From Amphiura filiformis (lineage: Eukaryota > Echinodermata > Ophiuroidea > Amphilepidida > Amphiuridae): DNA of 64,000 bases. The position numbers were made by a program, and so were the translations under genes. This document shows positions 23,501 through 33,700 of this stretch, piece after piece. Below the pieces are notes generated by a model. It was not told the DNA's origin. It saw only the letters and a program-made list of their open reading frames with translations, and searched no databases. The stretch is taken from assembly GCF_039555335.1 (NCBI RefSeq), contig NC_092637.1, positions 45,773,613 through 45,837,612 of the forward strand. The letters run 5' to 3'. Positions within the stretch are counted from its first letter, which is position 1; every line of letters starts with the position of its first letter.

Positions 23501-26500
23501 TCTCATATCATAACCTAGATTGCAATACTATGGATGGGGAGTGGGGCAAGGCTATACATCCAAGCTGAAATCAGACTGTCCTCTTTAAAAGCTTAAGGGG
23601 GGGTACTACACCCCTGCCCAATTTTGTGCCTATTTTTGCATTTTTCTCAAAAATTATAGCGCATTTGTGACAAGTAAGATATACATATTATAGGGGCAAG
23701 GACTACAACTACTGCACTGGCAATTTTATTTCAGCACAGACAACAGTTGTGGAGTTACAGTCAAAAATGAGGGAAAACCAATATTTGATCAATAAATCAA
23801 TAACTACTTGCCTTGAGTTGCTGAATTTTCAGTGCAGTAGATGTAGTCCTTGCCCCTATAATATACATATCTTACGTGTCACCAATGTACTATAATTTTT
23901 GAGAAAAATGCAAAAATAGGCACAAAATTGACCAAGGGTGTAGTACCCCCTTAACTGATTTATCTTTATTTAAAAGATAATGGTCATGTCAGAGTAATGC
24001 TCACAATCTGAAGTGCTCATCTCAATTTCCAGTGGCATTTGAACCAGACTCTTCAGTAAACCTTGGTGTTGGGTGTGTTAGTCCTGATGACTGCAATTAC
24101 AGTCTGAAAGTTCACTAGTACCTTAGCCTAGGCACCGGAGTTTCAAGCGCGATTTAAAAGCGGCAAAATGCGCTGCGAGCGGTTTTTTATAAAGCGAAAA
24201 TGCGTGAAAATTCAAGTCAAAAAGCGAAAATCGTTTTCCACCACTTTTGTATCCATTGATGACGTCCGACACACAATTCGAAGTAAATCAAGTATGCCGA
24301 ATTCTGCACCTATTTCACATACATGTGCTAGTCCGACGTTTTTCTCTCCATGAAGTTGATAGTCGATACATTATGTGAACAATGCAAATTTTATGTGAAA
24401 AGCTACTACTGTACTGTAAAATAAACATTTTAATGCATAACTGTACTTTTTTGGCATCCAAATGTTGTTGTTTTTGTCATGAACTGATTCGTATCTCGTG
24501 TGCCTTATATCCTACCCTTCTTCGCTCAATCAATTATGCATATGATTAATGACGTCACTCATACATACTATCGATGTAAAGAATCAACTACCACACATGG
24601 TAACACGTCATGGAAAAAAATCGGACATTTGCATATCACGGAAGGGCTTCCGGGGAGGATATTGTGCTGGTCTGGACTCGCGTAAACAGTAAATATTGGT
24701 GAATTTACATTGAAAAGTAGTGTGTTTGGCAAAATTCTCAAAATTCACGATGGACCACCAAAATCGCGATGGACCCCCAAAATTTTTTGCGCTTTTTGCG
24801 CGATCACGCGAAACTCCGGTGCCTACCTTAGCCTAACCCTAACCCACACCTTAACCCTAACTTTTGGGTTATGGTTAATGAGTTGCCTGCCTATTTGTCA
24901 CTCTGTCCGTTTGTAGGTGTCTGTCTTAATTCTATCCTCTCTAGATCACTGAGATTAAGTCCATGATTGATAATGAGTTGTCTACCTATTTGTCTATTTG
25001 TCTGTCTTTCCTTCCTTCCTTAAAAGTGCAATGCTCACATGAGTGAGAACAGGCGCACTGCGTGGTGTGCATGGGCCGGAACAATAACGTAGCATGAAAC
25101 TGAAGACAGGTGCAAAATATATACAGATGTGCGAGTAAAAACTAGGCTGGTGATGAGACTACTTCAGTGGAGAATCCCTCAACATGGTCTTAAAGCTGTC
25201 GAGAGATTGGTAGTTTGCTGGATCCACTGGGAGCTTGTTCCAATCCCGGATGGTGCGTGGGAAGAATGAATTAGCAAACACTGAAGAGTTGGTGTGGGGT
25301 TGCAGGAACCTGGATGAATGGCCTCTGGTAGATGAACAATGATGGATGAGGTATTGGTTCCATGTGATATCAACCAGGTCAAATCTGATCTTGTACATCA
25401 TCAGTAGGCGACTGCAAAGGCGCCGGTCCTGGAGAGATGTCCAGTTCAGGTTGCGGAGCATTGAGGTGACGCTACTTTTTCTGTCGTAGATTCCTGTGAC
25501 AAAACGGGCAGAATTCCGTTGCACCTGTTCGATCTTCTTTGTATTGCGCTGTGTGTGGGTATCCCAAGCTGATGCTGCATACTCCACAGTGGGTCTGATG
25601 AAGGTTGTGTAGGCTGCTTCCTTAACTTTCTGACTGCAGTGGCTGATGTTGCGTGACAGGAAAGCCTTGGTTGAATTTGCCTTCTTGGTGACGGTGTCCA
25701 CATGAGTGTTGAAACTCAGTCTGGAATCAAGATGGACGCCCAGATACTTAGCTGAGTTGACAGTCTCCAGTGTGTGGCCATGGATGGAATAGGGGCTGGA
25801 GTGGGCTTGCGCTTGTTGGTCACCTGCAATACTTGGCACTTTGTTTCGTTGAAGCTCATTAGCCAGTCAGATTCCCACTTCTGGAGAGCGTCAAGGTCAT
25901 GTTGAAGATCAGCTGAGTCCCCTGGAGATGTGATGTTCCGGTAGATGAGGCTATCATCGGCGAACAGTCTTGTTGTGGAGTCAGAGACACAATCAGGTAG
26001 ATCGTTGATGTAGATAACAAACAACAGGGGTCCTAGCACGCTGCCCTGTGGGACACCAGATGTCACAGGTGCTTCAGGGCTCTTACTGCCATCAACTACG
26101 ACTGATTGGGATCTGCTGGAAAGAAAGTCTCTGATCCAGTTGAGAGAACTACCATGGACGCCGTGAGTGTTCCACTTTCTTCAGTAGGTGACGATGCGAA
26201 ACCTTGTCGAATGCCTTCTCGTAGTCTAGGAGAATCACGTCAGTCTGGGATTTGTTATCCAATCCTTTGGCCAGGTCATCCAAGGTGACAATGAGCTGGG
26301 TCTCGCAAGATCTTCGTTGGCGAAATCCGTGTTGTCGTCAGATAGAATCTTACATGTGTTGAGATGACGAATAACGGCACAGTGCACGATATGCTCACAT
26401 AGCTTGCATAAGACTGAAGTGAGGGAGATTGGCCGGTAGTTGGCTGCATCAGAATGGCTGCCCTTCTTGAAGATCGGAACAATCTGAGCTTTCTTCCACT

Positions 26501-29500
26501 GGGATGGAACCTTGCCTTGATCGATGGAAGCTTGAAATAGAAGAGTCACTACAGGAGAGATTTCTTCTGCTGTTTCTTTCAGTAGCTTTGTTGGTATGCC
26601 ATCGGGTCCAGATGCTGAGAAGGGCTTCAGGTTTCTGAGCACCTTGGTAACACCATTCCTGTCTACGGTGATGCTGTCCATGGAGGGATGTTGTTTGTGA
26701 TCTAGATCAGGTACAGTAGAGCCGTCGTCAACAGAAAACACAGATGTAAACTGCCGGTTGAGTATAGCAGCTTTGGTCTTGGGGTCAGAGTGTAGGAACC
26801 CACCTTCCTTCAGTGGAGCAACACCCATCTGGTCACATCTCTTCGACTTAATAAGGGCGCCAAGCCTCTTATTACGCCTACTGCTAGGATCACTGTGCAC
26901 TATGTCATATGTACTTGTTGTATGACCTTCGACATGTCTTCTGGGATTCTTTCTTTCTGTTTGTCTGTTGTCTGTCTTACCCCAGGCATCCTCTCTAGCT
27001 CATTTGAGATTAGGGCTATGATTGATGACAAGTTGTGTGCCTATTTGTCTGTCTGTCTTTCTGTTTGTCTGGTGTCTGTCTTACTTACCTCAGGTGTCCT
27101 TTCTAGATCACTAAGATTAAGTCCATGATTGATTATGAGTTGTCTTGCTTGGAAAGAAGTTGGCACACATTGGACCTTGAGGTTCTCTGTCTTCACCCTG
27201 TCAGCTGGGATAAGTTTGAAGCACAAATGTGAAAATAATTATGAGAAATAAAAAATATGTGCATTACAAAAGTATTAATTTTAGGTCAAGCATGAAAATG
27301 ATGTGCTGCAAGGTTGGGATTTTCAAACGGTCCCATCACAGCTACTAGCTTGAAATTACATTACCAGGGCAGGAAATTTAACTGTAGGGTACCTGATTTT
27401 TCACTCCCGGCTGCAAAATTATGAGTAAGGCGAAGAAAAAAAAACCCACTCTGTTTTTACAGGTGGACAATTTTCAATTTTTTTTTTCTGGAGTGACCCT
27501 AAAATAAAACAGAAAGCTTGAAAAATCTGGCAACAATTTGATGATTTGTTGCAACAAATTGTGAAAATATTCTGAATTTTCCCCACAAAATTTCTGTGAA
27601 AATCAATTGACCAAGAAAAGGCTGATTTTACATGACTTTCTCTAATAAAAAAATAAAGCATGTTAAAAAAAATGATTATCATGTTTTGAGCCAGATTTTT
27701 TTAGAGTTCCTTATAGATCTCAGAGAAAATATATTACCCTTCCCATAATCCTTTCCAATACGATGCATCACCTCATATGGCAAATTACACCCCTATCACT
27801 TTGTACAGTCTCCCTTTATTTTCATATTGAGAATAGACATGGGTTGATAGTCTAGAAATACATGTAGACACCTTTTGCAAGAACTGGTGCTTTATTCGTT
27901 GAGGAATTTTTTGTCACTATCGACCACATGTTGGATATAGCAAATCAGTACAGAAAATTGAAATGAAAGAAATGCATTATGGGAAATGTAATATATCTTC
28001 TCTGATGACATCCTATTAACACCACATTTAGTTGAATGAAAGAAAGTTACAAAAATAAAGAATAAAACTCAGAATTGGCTTTGCTGCCAGTTTAAGAGAG
28101 GTTTTACTGGGCAAACAATTTATATGAAGTTTTCACTACACCGCACCGGAAGACTTAAGTTCTTAAACTCACCCAATCTTTCTACAGCATATACAATAGT
28201 TGATCCGCTGCCAACACCCAGCATGCAATTATCCTGTAAAAAAACCCAATAAAACAGTATGAAATGAAAAAATAAAATAAAATAAAATAAAATAAAATAA
28301 AAAAACACAATGAAGAGAAAAAAAGGACAGGAGGTAGAACAGAAAGGCAGAGGAGGGCGGGCTTGGTCCCGGATGGTTGGGCACCATACATGTATATTTA
28401 CCGTCATGTGCCTGTCAATATAGACCTCTTTTTTGAGGCAATGACACCCTTTTTCAGAAGTTTACATTTATTTTAATGATCTTATTTTTTTCAAAATTTA
28501 ATATACGGTAATAATAATATGGAAATTTATAACGCGCAAGTATCCATCAGAGCCGCTCACTGCGCAACAACAAGAATATGACCACAAAGGGGAACGTGCA
28601 GAGCAAATACAGAAAATATACAAAATACCATATTAAATAAGAAAAACATTCTACACTTAGTACAAGTCATCAGCAAAAACGATATTAAACAGATGTGTTT
28701 TTAACAAAGATTTAAAAGAGTCCAAAGTAGTACAGTTTTTAATGTGAGTTAGTAGATTGTTTAGGAGCACAAATGACAAAAGAACGGTCGCCAAAAGAGT
28801 TGCTAGATCGTGGTTTCTGAAGATGAAGAAGATTGGCTGAACGAAGTCCATTTCAGACGCAATTTTCAAATTCTCACACACTTCTTCTTCTTCTTCTTCT
28901 TCCTTATAAGTGCCTCCCTCATATGTATGAGTATTGTCGCACTCATGTACAGACAAGCTGTACTTATTTTTTACTCTGGAACCTAGAGTAGATGAGTGTA
29001 TTTTGAAGTACAGTCAACATGACCGGGATGATCCCCTGCTCTTTTCGAATAGCCTCAGACGTTCTTTAACGTGCACACTACATTAATGTGAGAAAATATG
29101 CATGTACACGGGACCGACAGCTTAAAGTGCCCTCCAAGCACTAAGCAAGTAGAGTGAAGTGTCTTGCTCAAGGACACAAAGAGCCGGACCTGGGATTCGA
29201 ACCCTGGACCCTTGGGTTCACAGTCCTATGCCTTAACCGCTAGGCCACGCTACAAGTATTTTGAATAAATTGACATCTTTGGCAGCAATTTTAGCTTGGT
29301 TGCTGAGATTTTACTAGGCTAAAAGTCATTTCAAAATAGTTGGTTATCAATTTAATTTTTTTTTTAATACCAGGTGCATAACTTTTGAAATTTGCATTTT
29401 AGGTTTTTTGTTTGTTTGTTGCATTCAGAAAAAAAAAGTGGCCCAAAAATACACTGAAAAAATTGATGGGGATTTATAGTGTGTAGTGCATAATAAAAGT

Positions 29501-30351
29501 TAATTTTTTATTACTTCAGTGTTATTAAGCTGTAATAAAAGGGCATTTCGTGATCCACAGCATCATGATCATCCCCCCCCCCCTTTTCTCAAAAAAAAGT
29601 TAAGATTTTTATATCACTGGAAACCTCTGGCTACATTGTACATATGTGTACTGTATACATATGTACCGTACAAAAAATTTCTTGCAGATTAATTCGTTTA
29701 GCAAAGATATTGTGAAATTTGAATTTCGTTCTGGTATACCAGAACGAAATTACAACACATTTGACTTTTTGAATTTTGTCTATGGAGCAGTGTAAAAATC
29801 ATACATAACTCGCAAACGCAAAATCGGAATCAACTGAAACTGGATAATGATATATCTACTGAAACATGTCATAAAAAGAGGATGCTAGGATCACGAAATA
29901 CTCCTTTAATTCCGCACTCTCCTCGGACATTCACATTGACATTGTGATTGTAGGAAAAATACCTTGGCCCAAAACAAAAGTCAGATTTCATACAATGGGA
30001 TGACTTCCAAAAAGATGGTGCACAGCAGTTGTATTATTGTCTAATTAATGAAATAAAACATGAAAAAATATGAATTTTTTGTAAGCTTATTAAATTAATC
30101 ATGTAAAATTTTTATAATAACATGATAATAACTTTATTAAATAATTATAAGCTTACCGTGACATGGTTATCCACGGCCGCACAGGCAGCAGCTTTTTTTG
30201 CCAATTCAGCAGCACTCATTTTGCTACAGAAATCTCTCACTGATTGCTTCAATACAAAACTGAAATTATTATTAATGGCACCAGATGTGACACCACGACT
30301 GCCAATCCACAACAGACTTCTGCAATGCAACAACACGGAAGTGCCAGCCAT
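14453..30351 (-). CDS. RPIA: ribose-5-phosphate isomerase A, complete, 8 exons
   Basis: Interconverts ribose-5-phosphate and ribulose-5-phosphate in the non-oxidative pentose phosphate pathway. Coding exons on the minus strand are 30157-30351, 28173-28233, 27089-27204, 22310-22374, 20179-20247, 18393-18534, 15955-16057 and 14453-14538. All junctions are GT..AG and phases join to 278 residues with a stop. Visible family motifs: phosphate-binding loop GVGSGST (residues 71-77), DGADE (D130, D133), KGGGG (K143) and LTQEK (E152). These correspond to the catalytic and substrate-binding Asp, Asp, Lys and Glu of bacterial RpiA. Later blocks [28 protein letters not shown] and GVVETGLF are also family hallmarks. 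The open frame continues upstream of M1 by four codons without another ATG. A second in-frame Met (MSAAELAKK, residue 45) matches the start of the conserved core, so residues 1-44 are a variable N-terminal extension. Introns are large and transposon-filled. Confidence 0.96.
15190..15430. repeat. dispersed TTGCTCCTGG words in RPIA intron 7
   Basis: ATTGCTCCTGG or close variants (direct and inverted) occur at least six times in about 230 bp, suggesting a decayed tandem or inverted array. Confidence 0.5.
15955..16057 (-). CDS. RPIA: RPIA exon 7
   Basis: 103 bp coding [28 protein letters not shown] and EITLIP plus one base. Acceptor TTTTACAG, donor GTAAAA. Parent of the exon copy at 4173-4272. 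Confidence 0.96.
16080..16362. mobile_element. GGGCTATTCCAGTTGAAATC foldback family, copy 2
   Basis: 280-bp palindromic form, with TATCTTCCATAGGGGGAGTA-type inner arms. Begins 23 bp from the RPIA exon 7 acceptor. Confidence 0.82.
16385..16488. repeat. 26-bp tandem repeat, 4 perfect copies
   Basis: Unit TTTTTGAATTCTGACACTGA plus CAGTAG, identical in all copies, so recently expanded. Lies in RPIA intron 6, about 330 bp upstream of exon 7. Confidence 0.95.
16788..17065. mobile_element. TTAA-ended MITE, AGGGGTATTTCGTGATC family, copy 2
   Basis: Starts TTAAAGGGGTATTTCGTGAT, ends CTCCTTTAA. Opposite orientation to copy 1. Confidence 0.86.
17062..17751. mobile_element. TTAA-ended foldback, abutting the previous element
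   Basis: Starts TTAAGGTGATATTGG at the last TTAA of the preceding element and ends AACCACCTTAA. Arms of ~280 bp include AGATCGGACATATAGTTTTC and GTTCAGGGTACTTTTATTTT with their complements. The centre is rich in ATTAGCTAATTTGCAT. Confidence 0.85.
17989..18225. mobile_element. GGGCTATTCCAGTTGAAATC foldback family, copy 3
   Basis: Left end GGGCTATTCAATTTGAAATA, right end complement. Shares ATTTCAAATGGA and TCTTCCACAG arms with the 16.1-kb copy. Confidence 0.8.
18393..18534 (-). CDS. RPIA: RPIA exon 6
   Basis: 142 bp coding [32 protein letters not shown] and [13 protein letters not shown]. Acceptor CTTTCAG, donor GTATGT. This is the intact parent of two damaged copies at 7568-7692 and 8044-8169. 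Confidence 0.96.
18940..19600. other. RPIA intron 5, low-complexity and unremarkable
   Basis: Two imperfect tandem units around GACGAATAGCGATGTGCACA at 18980-19065; otherwise nothing recognised. Confidence 0.45.
19609..20104. mobile_element. TTAA-ended foldback
   Basis: Ends TTAAAGCCTTAATGTACGAT and complement. A second internal palindrome TCATAATTTTTTAGATTATG lies near 19770. It ends only 75 bp from RPIA exon 5. Confidence 0.75.
20179..20247 (-). CDS. RPIA: RPIA exon 5
   Basis: 69 bp, too short for a simple ORF search. It codes [11 protein letters not shown] then [11 protein letters not shown] and two bases of an Arg codon, and carries the catalytic glutamate in QEK. Found by phase: exon 4 ends with GG, this exon supplies A. 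Acceptor TTTCAG, donor GTAAGT. Most homologues read VAGYA or similar where this has VAVNA. Confidence 0.93.
   Translation of the reverse strand, partial: RVFNTREDSSSECQVFCSDCRL
20803..21150. mobile_element. foldback element, ~140-bp arms
   Basis: Arms include AAATCCAATTTCTACTCATG and AGTAATGATCCGCCTACTCT with near-complements at 21040-21135. The inner GTGCCCCTCTCAGCAAGAGG is itself a hairpin. Confidence 0.78.
21330..21990. repeat. tandem array rich in TGACCTTTGACCT
   Basis: About five units of ~110-130 bp, each with CCCCTGGTCAT, TTTGTTGTCACCGAG, TTGAGCC, ATACCCCTTACAGATGT and ACCTTTGACCTGACC. Read on the minus strand the last element gives AGGTCAAAGGT, a DR1-like pair of nuclear-receptor half sites. 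Lies in RPIA intron 4. Confidence 0.82.
22310..22374 (-). CDS. RPIA: RPIA exon 4
   Basis: 65 bp coding [20 protein letters not shown] with a split glycine codon. It holds the two catalytic-site aspartates and the lysine. Acceptor TTTACAG, donor GTAAGT. Confidence 0.96.
22725..23085 (-). mobile_element. tRNA-derived SINE
   Basis: Minus strand starts near GCGAGCGGTAGTTCC (A-box region) followed by a B box GGTTCAAGCCC, then a body, and ends in the 3' segment with AAGCGCCTTTCTCCAGATCT on the plus strand. Polymerase III box spacing fits a tRNA head. Not a functional tRNA. Confidence 0.65.
23593..23954. mobile_element. TTAA-ended foldback, GGGGTACTACACCCC family, copy 1
   Basis: TTAAGGGGGGGTACTACACC ... 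GTAGTACCCCCTTAA. Arms ~140 bp include AGGGGCAAGGACTACA and GAGAAAAATGCAAAAATAGG. Other copies at 38565-38909 and 49046-49408. Confidence 0.88.
24129..24825. mobile_element. hAT-like non-autonomous DNA transposon
   Basis: Perfect 16-bp terminal inverted repeats TAGGCACCGGAGTTTC / GAAACTCCGGTGCCTA. Exact 8-bp target duplication CCTTAGCC at 24121-24128 and 24826-24833, the hAT signature. 697 bp with no transposase; short open frames inside are not genes. Confidence 0.9.
24826..24865. repeat. telomere-like CCCTAA words
   Basis: CCTAACCCTAACCC then TTAACCCTAAC: four or five degenerate CCCTAA units, probably an old interstitial telomere-like patch or chance. Confidence 0.45.
24925..24985 (-). pseudogene. 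second partial copy of RPIA exon 3
   Basis: Minus strand codes [16 protein letters not shown], identical to exon 3, and then diverges at the donor (ATAGAATTAAGACAGAC). It is separated from the other copies by the LINE remnant at 25.0-26.9 kb, which therefore inserted inside the array. A weaker third unit may lie at 24865-24920. Confidence 0.78.
25020..26925 (-). mobile_element. non-LTR retrotransposon remnant (Jockey/CR1-like RT)
   Basis: Minus-strand pieces in several frames give most of a reverse transcriptase: [67 protein letters not shown] (catalytic FADD), [16 protein letters not shown] and [13 protein letters not shown], with a stop at 25159. Frameshifts near 26320, 26180 and 25830 make it dead. 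The endonuclease is missing (5' truncation near 26900). Inserted in RPIA intron 3 within the exon-3 micro-array. Confidence 0.9.
26981..27042 (-). pseudogene. decayed copy of 3' half of RPIA exon 3
   Basis: Minus strand reads like ACAACTTGTCATCAATCAT... and ends at a GTAAGACAGAC donor-like site, aligning to the end of RPIA exon 3. An in-frame stop has replaced the Gly codon. Only about 45 bp separate it from the real exon donor; the intervening spacer is GACAGACA-rich. Confidence 0.75.
27089..27204 (-). CDS. RPIA: RPIA exon 3
   Basis: 116 bp coding (A)[11 protein letters not shown] then [11 protein letters not shown] and [11 protein letters not shown]. Acceptor ATCCCAG and donor GTAAGT. Its 3' half and donor lie in a short tandem array, with decayed copies at 26981-27042 and 24925-24985. 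Confidence 0.95.
28173..28233 (-). CDS. RPIA: RPIA exon 2
   Basis: 61 bp coding [20 protein letters not shown] plus one base of the next codon. It carries the phosphate-binding GSGST loop. Acceptor TTTTACAG and donor GTGAGT are both good. Confidence 0.95.
28257..28300. repeat. (TAAAA)n microsatellite in RPIA intron 2
   Basis: About six AAAAT units, 24 bp from exon 2 on the acceptor side, next to the polypyrimidine tract (plus strand). Confidence 0.9.
28505..29258 (-). mobile_element. SINE-like composite with tRNA head
   Basis: Minus strand begins GTGGCCTAGCGGTTAAGGC (A box) and GGTTCGAATCCC (B box), then TGTCCTTGAGCAAGACACTT, a segment common in animal SINEs. A (GAA)n run is at 28878-28903 and a distal segment has TTTATAACGCGC near 28528. 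Boundaries on the left are uncertain. Confidence 0.65.
29536..29909. mobile_element. AGGGGTATTTCGTGATC MITE, copy 3
   Basis: Begins AAAAGGGCATTTCGTGATCC, ends ACGAAATACTCCTTTAA. Left TTAA degraded. Includes a C12 run and the central hairpin CGTTCTGGTATACCAGAACG. Confidence 0.82.
30157..30351 (-). CDS. RPIA: RPIA exon 1
   Basis: Codes for 65 residues ending AAVDNHVT, followed by the donor GTAAGC. The ATG at 30351-30349 (MAGTSVLLH...) is chosen because the four codons above it begin with GTG and offer no ATG. The poorly conserved head is hydrophobic with scattered Arg and almost no acid, so mitochondrial targeting cannot be excluded. The enzyme core starts near [13 protein letters not shown]. 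Confidence 0.93.
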
Positions 30352-30651
30352 GTGGCCAAACACAATGAATTCCGCGGGACAATAGAGATCCTCAACTCAC
30401 TAAAAATAACTCATTAAAAAGCGAAAGCGACATGAAAAACAGGTAAAAAAATAATTATTCTACGCCATTATTTTCTTTACAAGTTGCAGTACCATTTATC
30501 ATCAAAACTAGCACCTTATCAACACAAGTGCGTTAATTATTAACCATTCTATTGAGGGAATTCCGGGAACATTATTTGCACAAAGTTGCAAGGTCAAGAA
30601 GTGAGGTCATTCGAGGTCGGGGAAGCCCTTTCTAAAAATAGAAATTTCAGC
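30352..30651. promoter_or_regulatory. presumed bidirectional promoter RPIA / FAM136A
   Basis: Exactly 300 bp separate the two start codons of these divergent genes, so both 5' UTRs and core promoters must fit here unless non-coding first exons exist. No TATA box at a convincing position and no obvious CpG cluster. The inference rests on spacing and orientation. Confidence 0.6.
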
Positions 30652-30759
30652 ATGGCGGAGGGTTTGCCAGCAGCGGTTGCAGCATGCAGGGAAAAAGTAG
30701 ATCAAGGAGTCACTGATATGGTGACACAACTTGATAAAGACGTGTTTAGAAAAATGCAG
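30652..30759 (+). CDS. FAM136A: FAM136A exon 1
   Basis: 36 codons, MAEGLPAAVAACREKVDQ to DKDVFRKMQ, then donor GTAATG. Confidence 0.94.
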
Positions 30760-33700
30760 GTAATGTGTGATGAGTAGGTTTTAGAAATCGAGTCGGTAAA
30801 ACGCGAAAACGTAGCAAATTGCAAGGGTGGTGAATTCGGCACCGTAACTTAAGCTTACATAAAAAAGTTAATTAAACAATAATATTTATGTGAATGTGTA
30901 TGCCATAAACTAAAGAGATACAGACTATTAACATCAACAGTCCAAATTCTCATCATACTGTGAATTCTCGCACTGTCATGACATGACTGTAGTAGACTTC
31001 AAACAGAATGATCATTAGACGTTCGCCTTTCGTATCTCTTTCCTTGTTGGAAAGGTATAACGTTGAGGAGATAGGAACATGTACGAAGATCCGGGACCTA
31101 CTCTGCCATGTTTGGCTGAGTAACGGTACATGAACACAGTCTTTTGTGCCTATGTAAATTAGTCATTGTGTAAAGCTGTGTTTATACCCATGGGTTACTC
31201 ATCATCAGACTGAGTCATTGTCGCTAACTACGACGTTGACCGACATAGGGATTCAATATAGGCCTACGTGTCGCTTTCGAAAAACAGCGAATCATGCGCA
31301 TGCTCAGCAGGCAAATACGACGGCGATTTAGTGCACTGATCATGCGTGCGATTCAGGTTTCTGCAAAAGCGATTGAGTATAAATGCATCTTTAGAAATGA
31401 CCGCGATTGTGTGTTCTCAAGTGGGTTTTATCATGTTAATTAGTGACCTGACACACATTTGTATTGGTTCGATCAAGCATTGAAATGCTGTCACTTTTTG
31501 TATTGGATCGTTCAAGCATCTCCAACAAATTTTTCAATGTAAGTGCCTCTGGCCCTAGTAGAAGTAAAAAACGGATACTATGGCCAGAGTTCTAGGGCTA
31601 ATGATCATGAAGACATGATGACACTGATGTAGACCTACATTATGTAAAACAAAATGATGGCACACCTGCAATTTAAATGCGCGCAACCCACACAAGTTAG
31701 CGACTTGCGGAAAACCGCCCTGCTGACTAAACATTCAGAAGGTTCAGAAGGACTGTTCACTTGTCAGTGTTGAGGGGCTAATTCGAACATGACATGCATA
31801 CTTGCTCGAGAAATCTAGCCAAGAATTTGCTCACCGATAGCTTCACATTCTAGGCTAGAGAGTAGAGACCATTGCATTCAAAATCTATTCGGATTCACTG
31901 AAGCATGACACCGTGTAAAGCAATGGAAGGTCGGAAGTAAACACAGCCGATTGATCACTAGGCGATTGCATCAAAGATGTTGCTAAAAATAAAATTACAC
32001 TTCAGCAAAATTTTAGACTGTCTAAAATATATCTTGCTCACAAAATACAGTTGACTCATCGAAATAACTTTCATCCAAATTTCTACATTAACAGAATAAA
32101 TAACCTCCGGTGCAAAAAATTGCACCGCTGTCCGACCAAAGAATGATAGCAAAGCACTCTAGCATCAAATGAGTACTATTGTGTGCAAATTCGAAGCTAG
32201 AGTTCTCGAGTAACTGATTACGTCTAAAGCGGGTCAGTCTTATTTTTAAAGACTTGTGGATCGCAGCATTTGAATATCAGTTTATCATATAAAAACACAA
32301 ATATTGTGTAATTCTGCTATATGGAATATTGGCATTTCCAGCTACGTTTGAGTCAAAGGTTAAAACCCCAAGCGAGATTGCCAGAAAACAGTTTAATGTC
32401 CGGTTATATTATACCACTCTTGCTGAGCAAGTACAAAACAAGTTCATGAATGTAAATTCATAGTTCTCCTCTCTTACTACTCATCCAACAGAATATGGTA
32501 ACATGCGTTGCAAAATATATCACCACTGATCTACCGAAAAACCATAAGTTGGGATTTCAGTCTTCAATGTGTATAACTATTAACTATTGTGTTAAAATTC
32601 ATGTTGAGGATTGCGAGGAAGTTCCTCGAAAGCTCCTGGTAAGTGAATAGTGTTCAAGTCTACATGTGTAATTCTAAATTGACTTTTGTTTCCATGTTGT
32701 TTTGATTCCCAGATCAAAATGTACCAATGCAGTGCCAAATGCTGTGAGAACCAACAGTCTAGTATGGAGGCAGTCCAGTCATGCGTGCAGAATTGTCAAC
32801 GACCAGTTGCATCAGCTCAGGAATATATGCAAAAAGAACTAGAAGATTTTATGGTAAGATTGATTAGCAATGCCACACAGAGTCTTAGCTAGAAATTCAG
32901 GTTTGCCCGTCATTTGAATAAATTTGCCTGTCCCAATTTCACCTTTAAAACATTTACCAGACTTCTTCAGCCCATTGGGGGTTCAAAGAGTTCAAATATG
33001 TGCTGCTATAGCCTTGTTTTGCAAACCTGGTCTACTAAAATGGTCAATAGCAGTAGCGTACCGTGGCCACCCCAACCCTGGGGGGCTGAAGAAAATTCAA
33101 TTTTGCCGCCCCTTCCTCAACAGCCAGAAAAGGTTGGCCCAATTTTTTTCTCGGTCATTTGAAAAAGTGAAGAGCAAAAAAAAAAAAAAAAAAAAGGGGG
33201 TTTCAGGCACTCACGCCCTAAAAGCAGCACATTTTCATGTATAGTACCATTTTTTCAAAAAATGTTATGCTTTATCAAATTTTTCTGCCCCGTTTTTATT
33301 TACTAATTCGTTTTGCAGCCCCCTTCGTTTTTGCCACCCCTGTTTTTGCCGCCCCTTCTTCTTCCGCCGTCCCTTCATTTTGACCGCCCCTGCTTTTTAC
33401 CCCAGGGGCTGGCCCAAAGCACCCCCAAAATATGCGCATGAAAAGACTTTCTAAACACCTACCAATTATAATGTAGCATCTGTCAAAGCCATTAATTTTG
33501 CCCGTCCCAGGAGCAAACTCCCCGTCTAAAATGATGGCCAGACGGGTGGCTAGCTAAGACACTGATGCCACAGGTACTACTAGTGCCGTACTATTACGCT
33601 GCCTTTCGTATTCGCCGAGAAGGACAATTTCGACCTCCTTGTTTGTTTACAAACAGAGAGGTAGACAAAGGGCCTGTCAAAACTGTTCGGCTTGTCCAAA

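Noticed and set aside
24168-24353. Open frame inside the hAT-like element as a transposase piece
   Set aside because: 61 residues, Lys/Arg/Ser-rich, none of the hAT motifs.
26106-26288. Plus-strand frame within the LINE
   Set aside because: Antisense shadow of the reverse-transcriptase coding strand.
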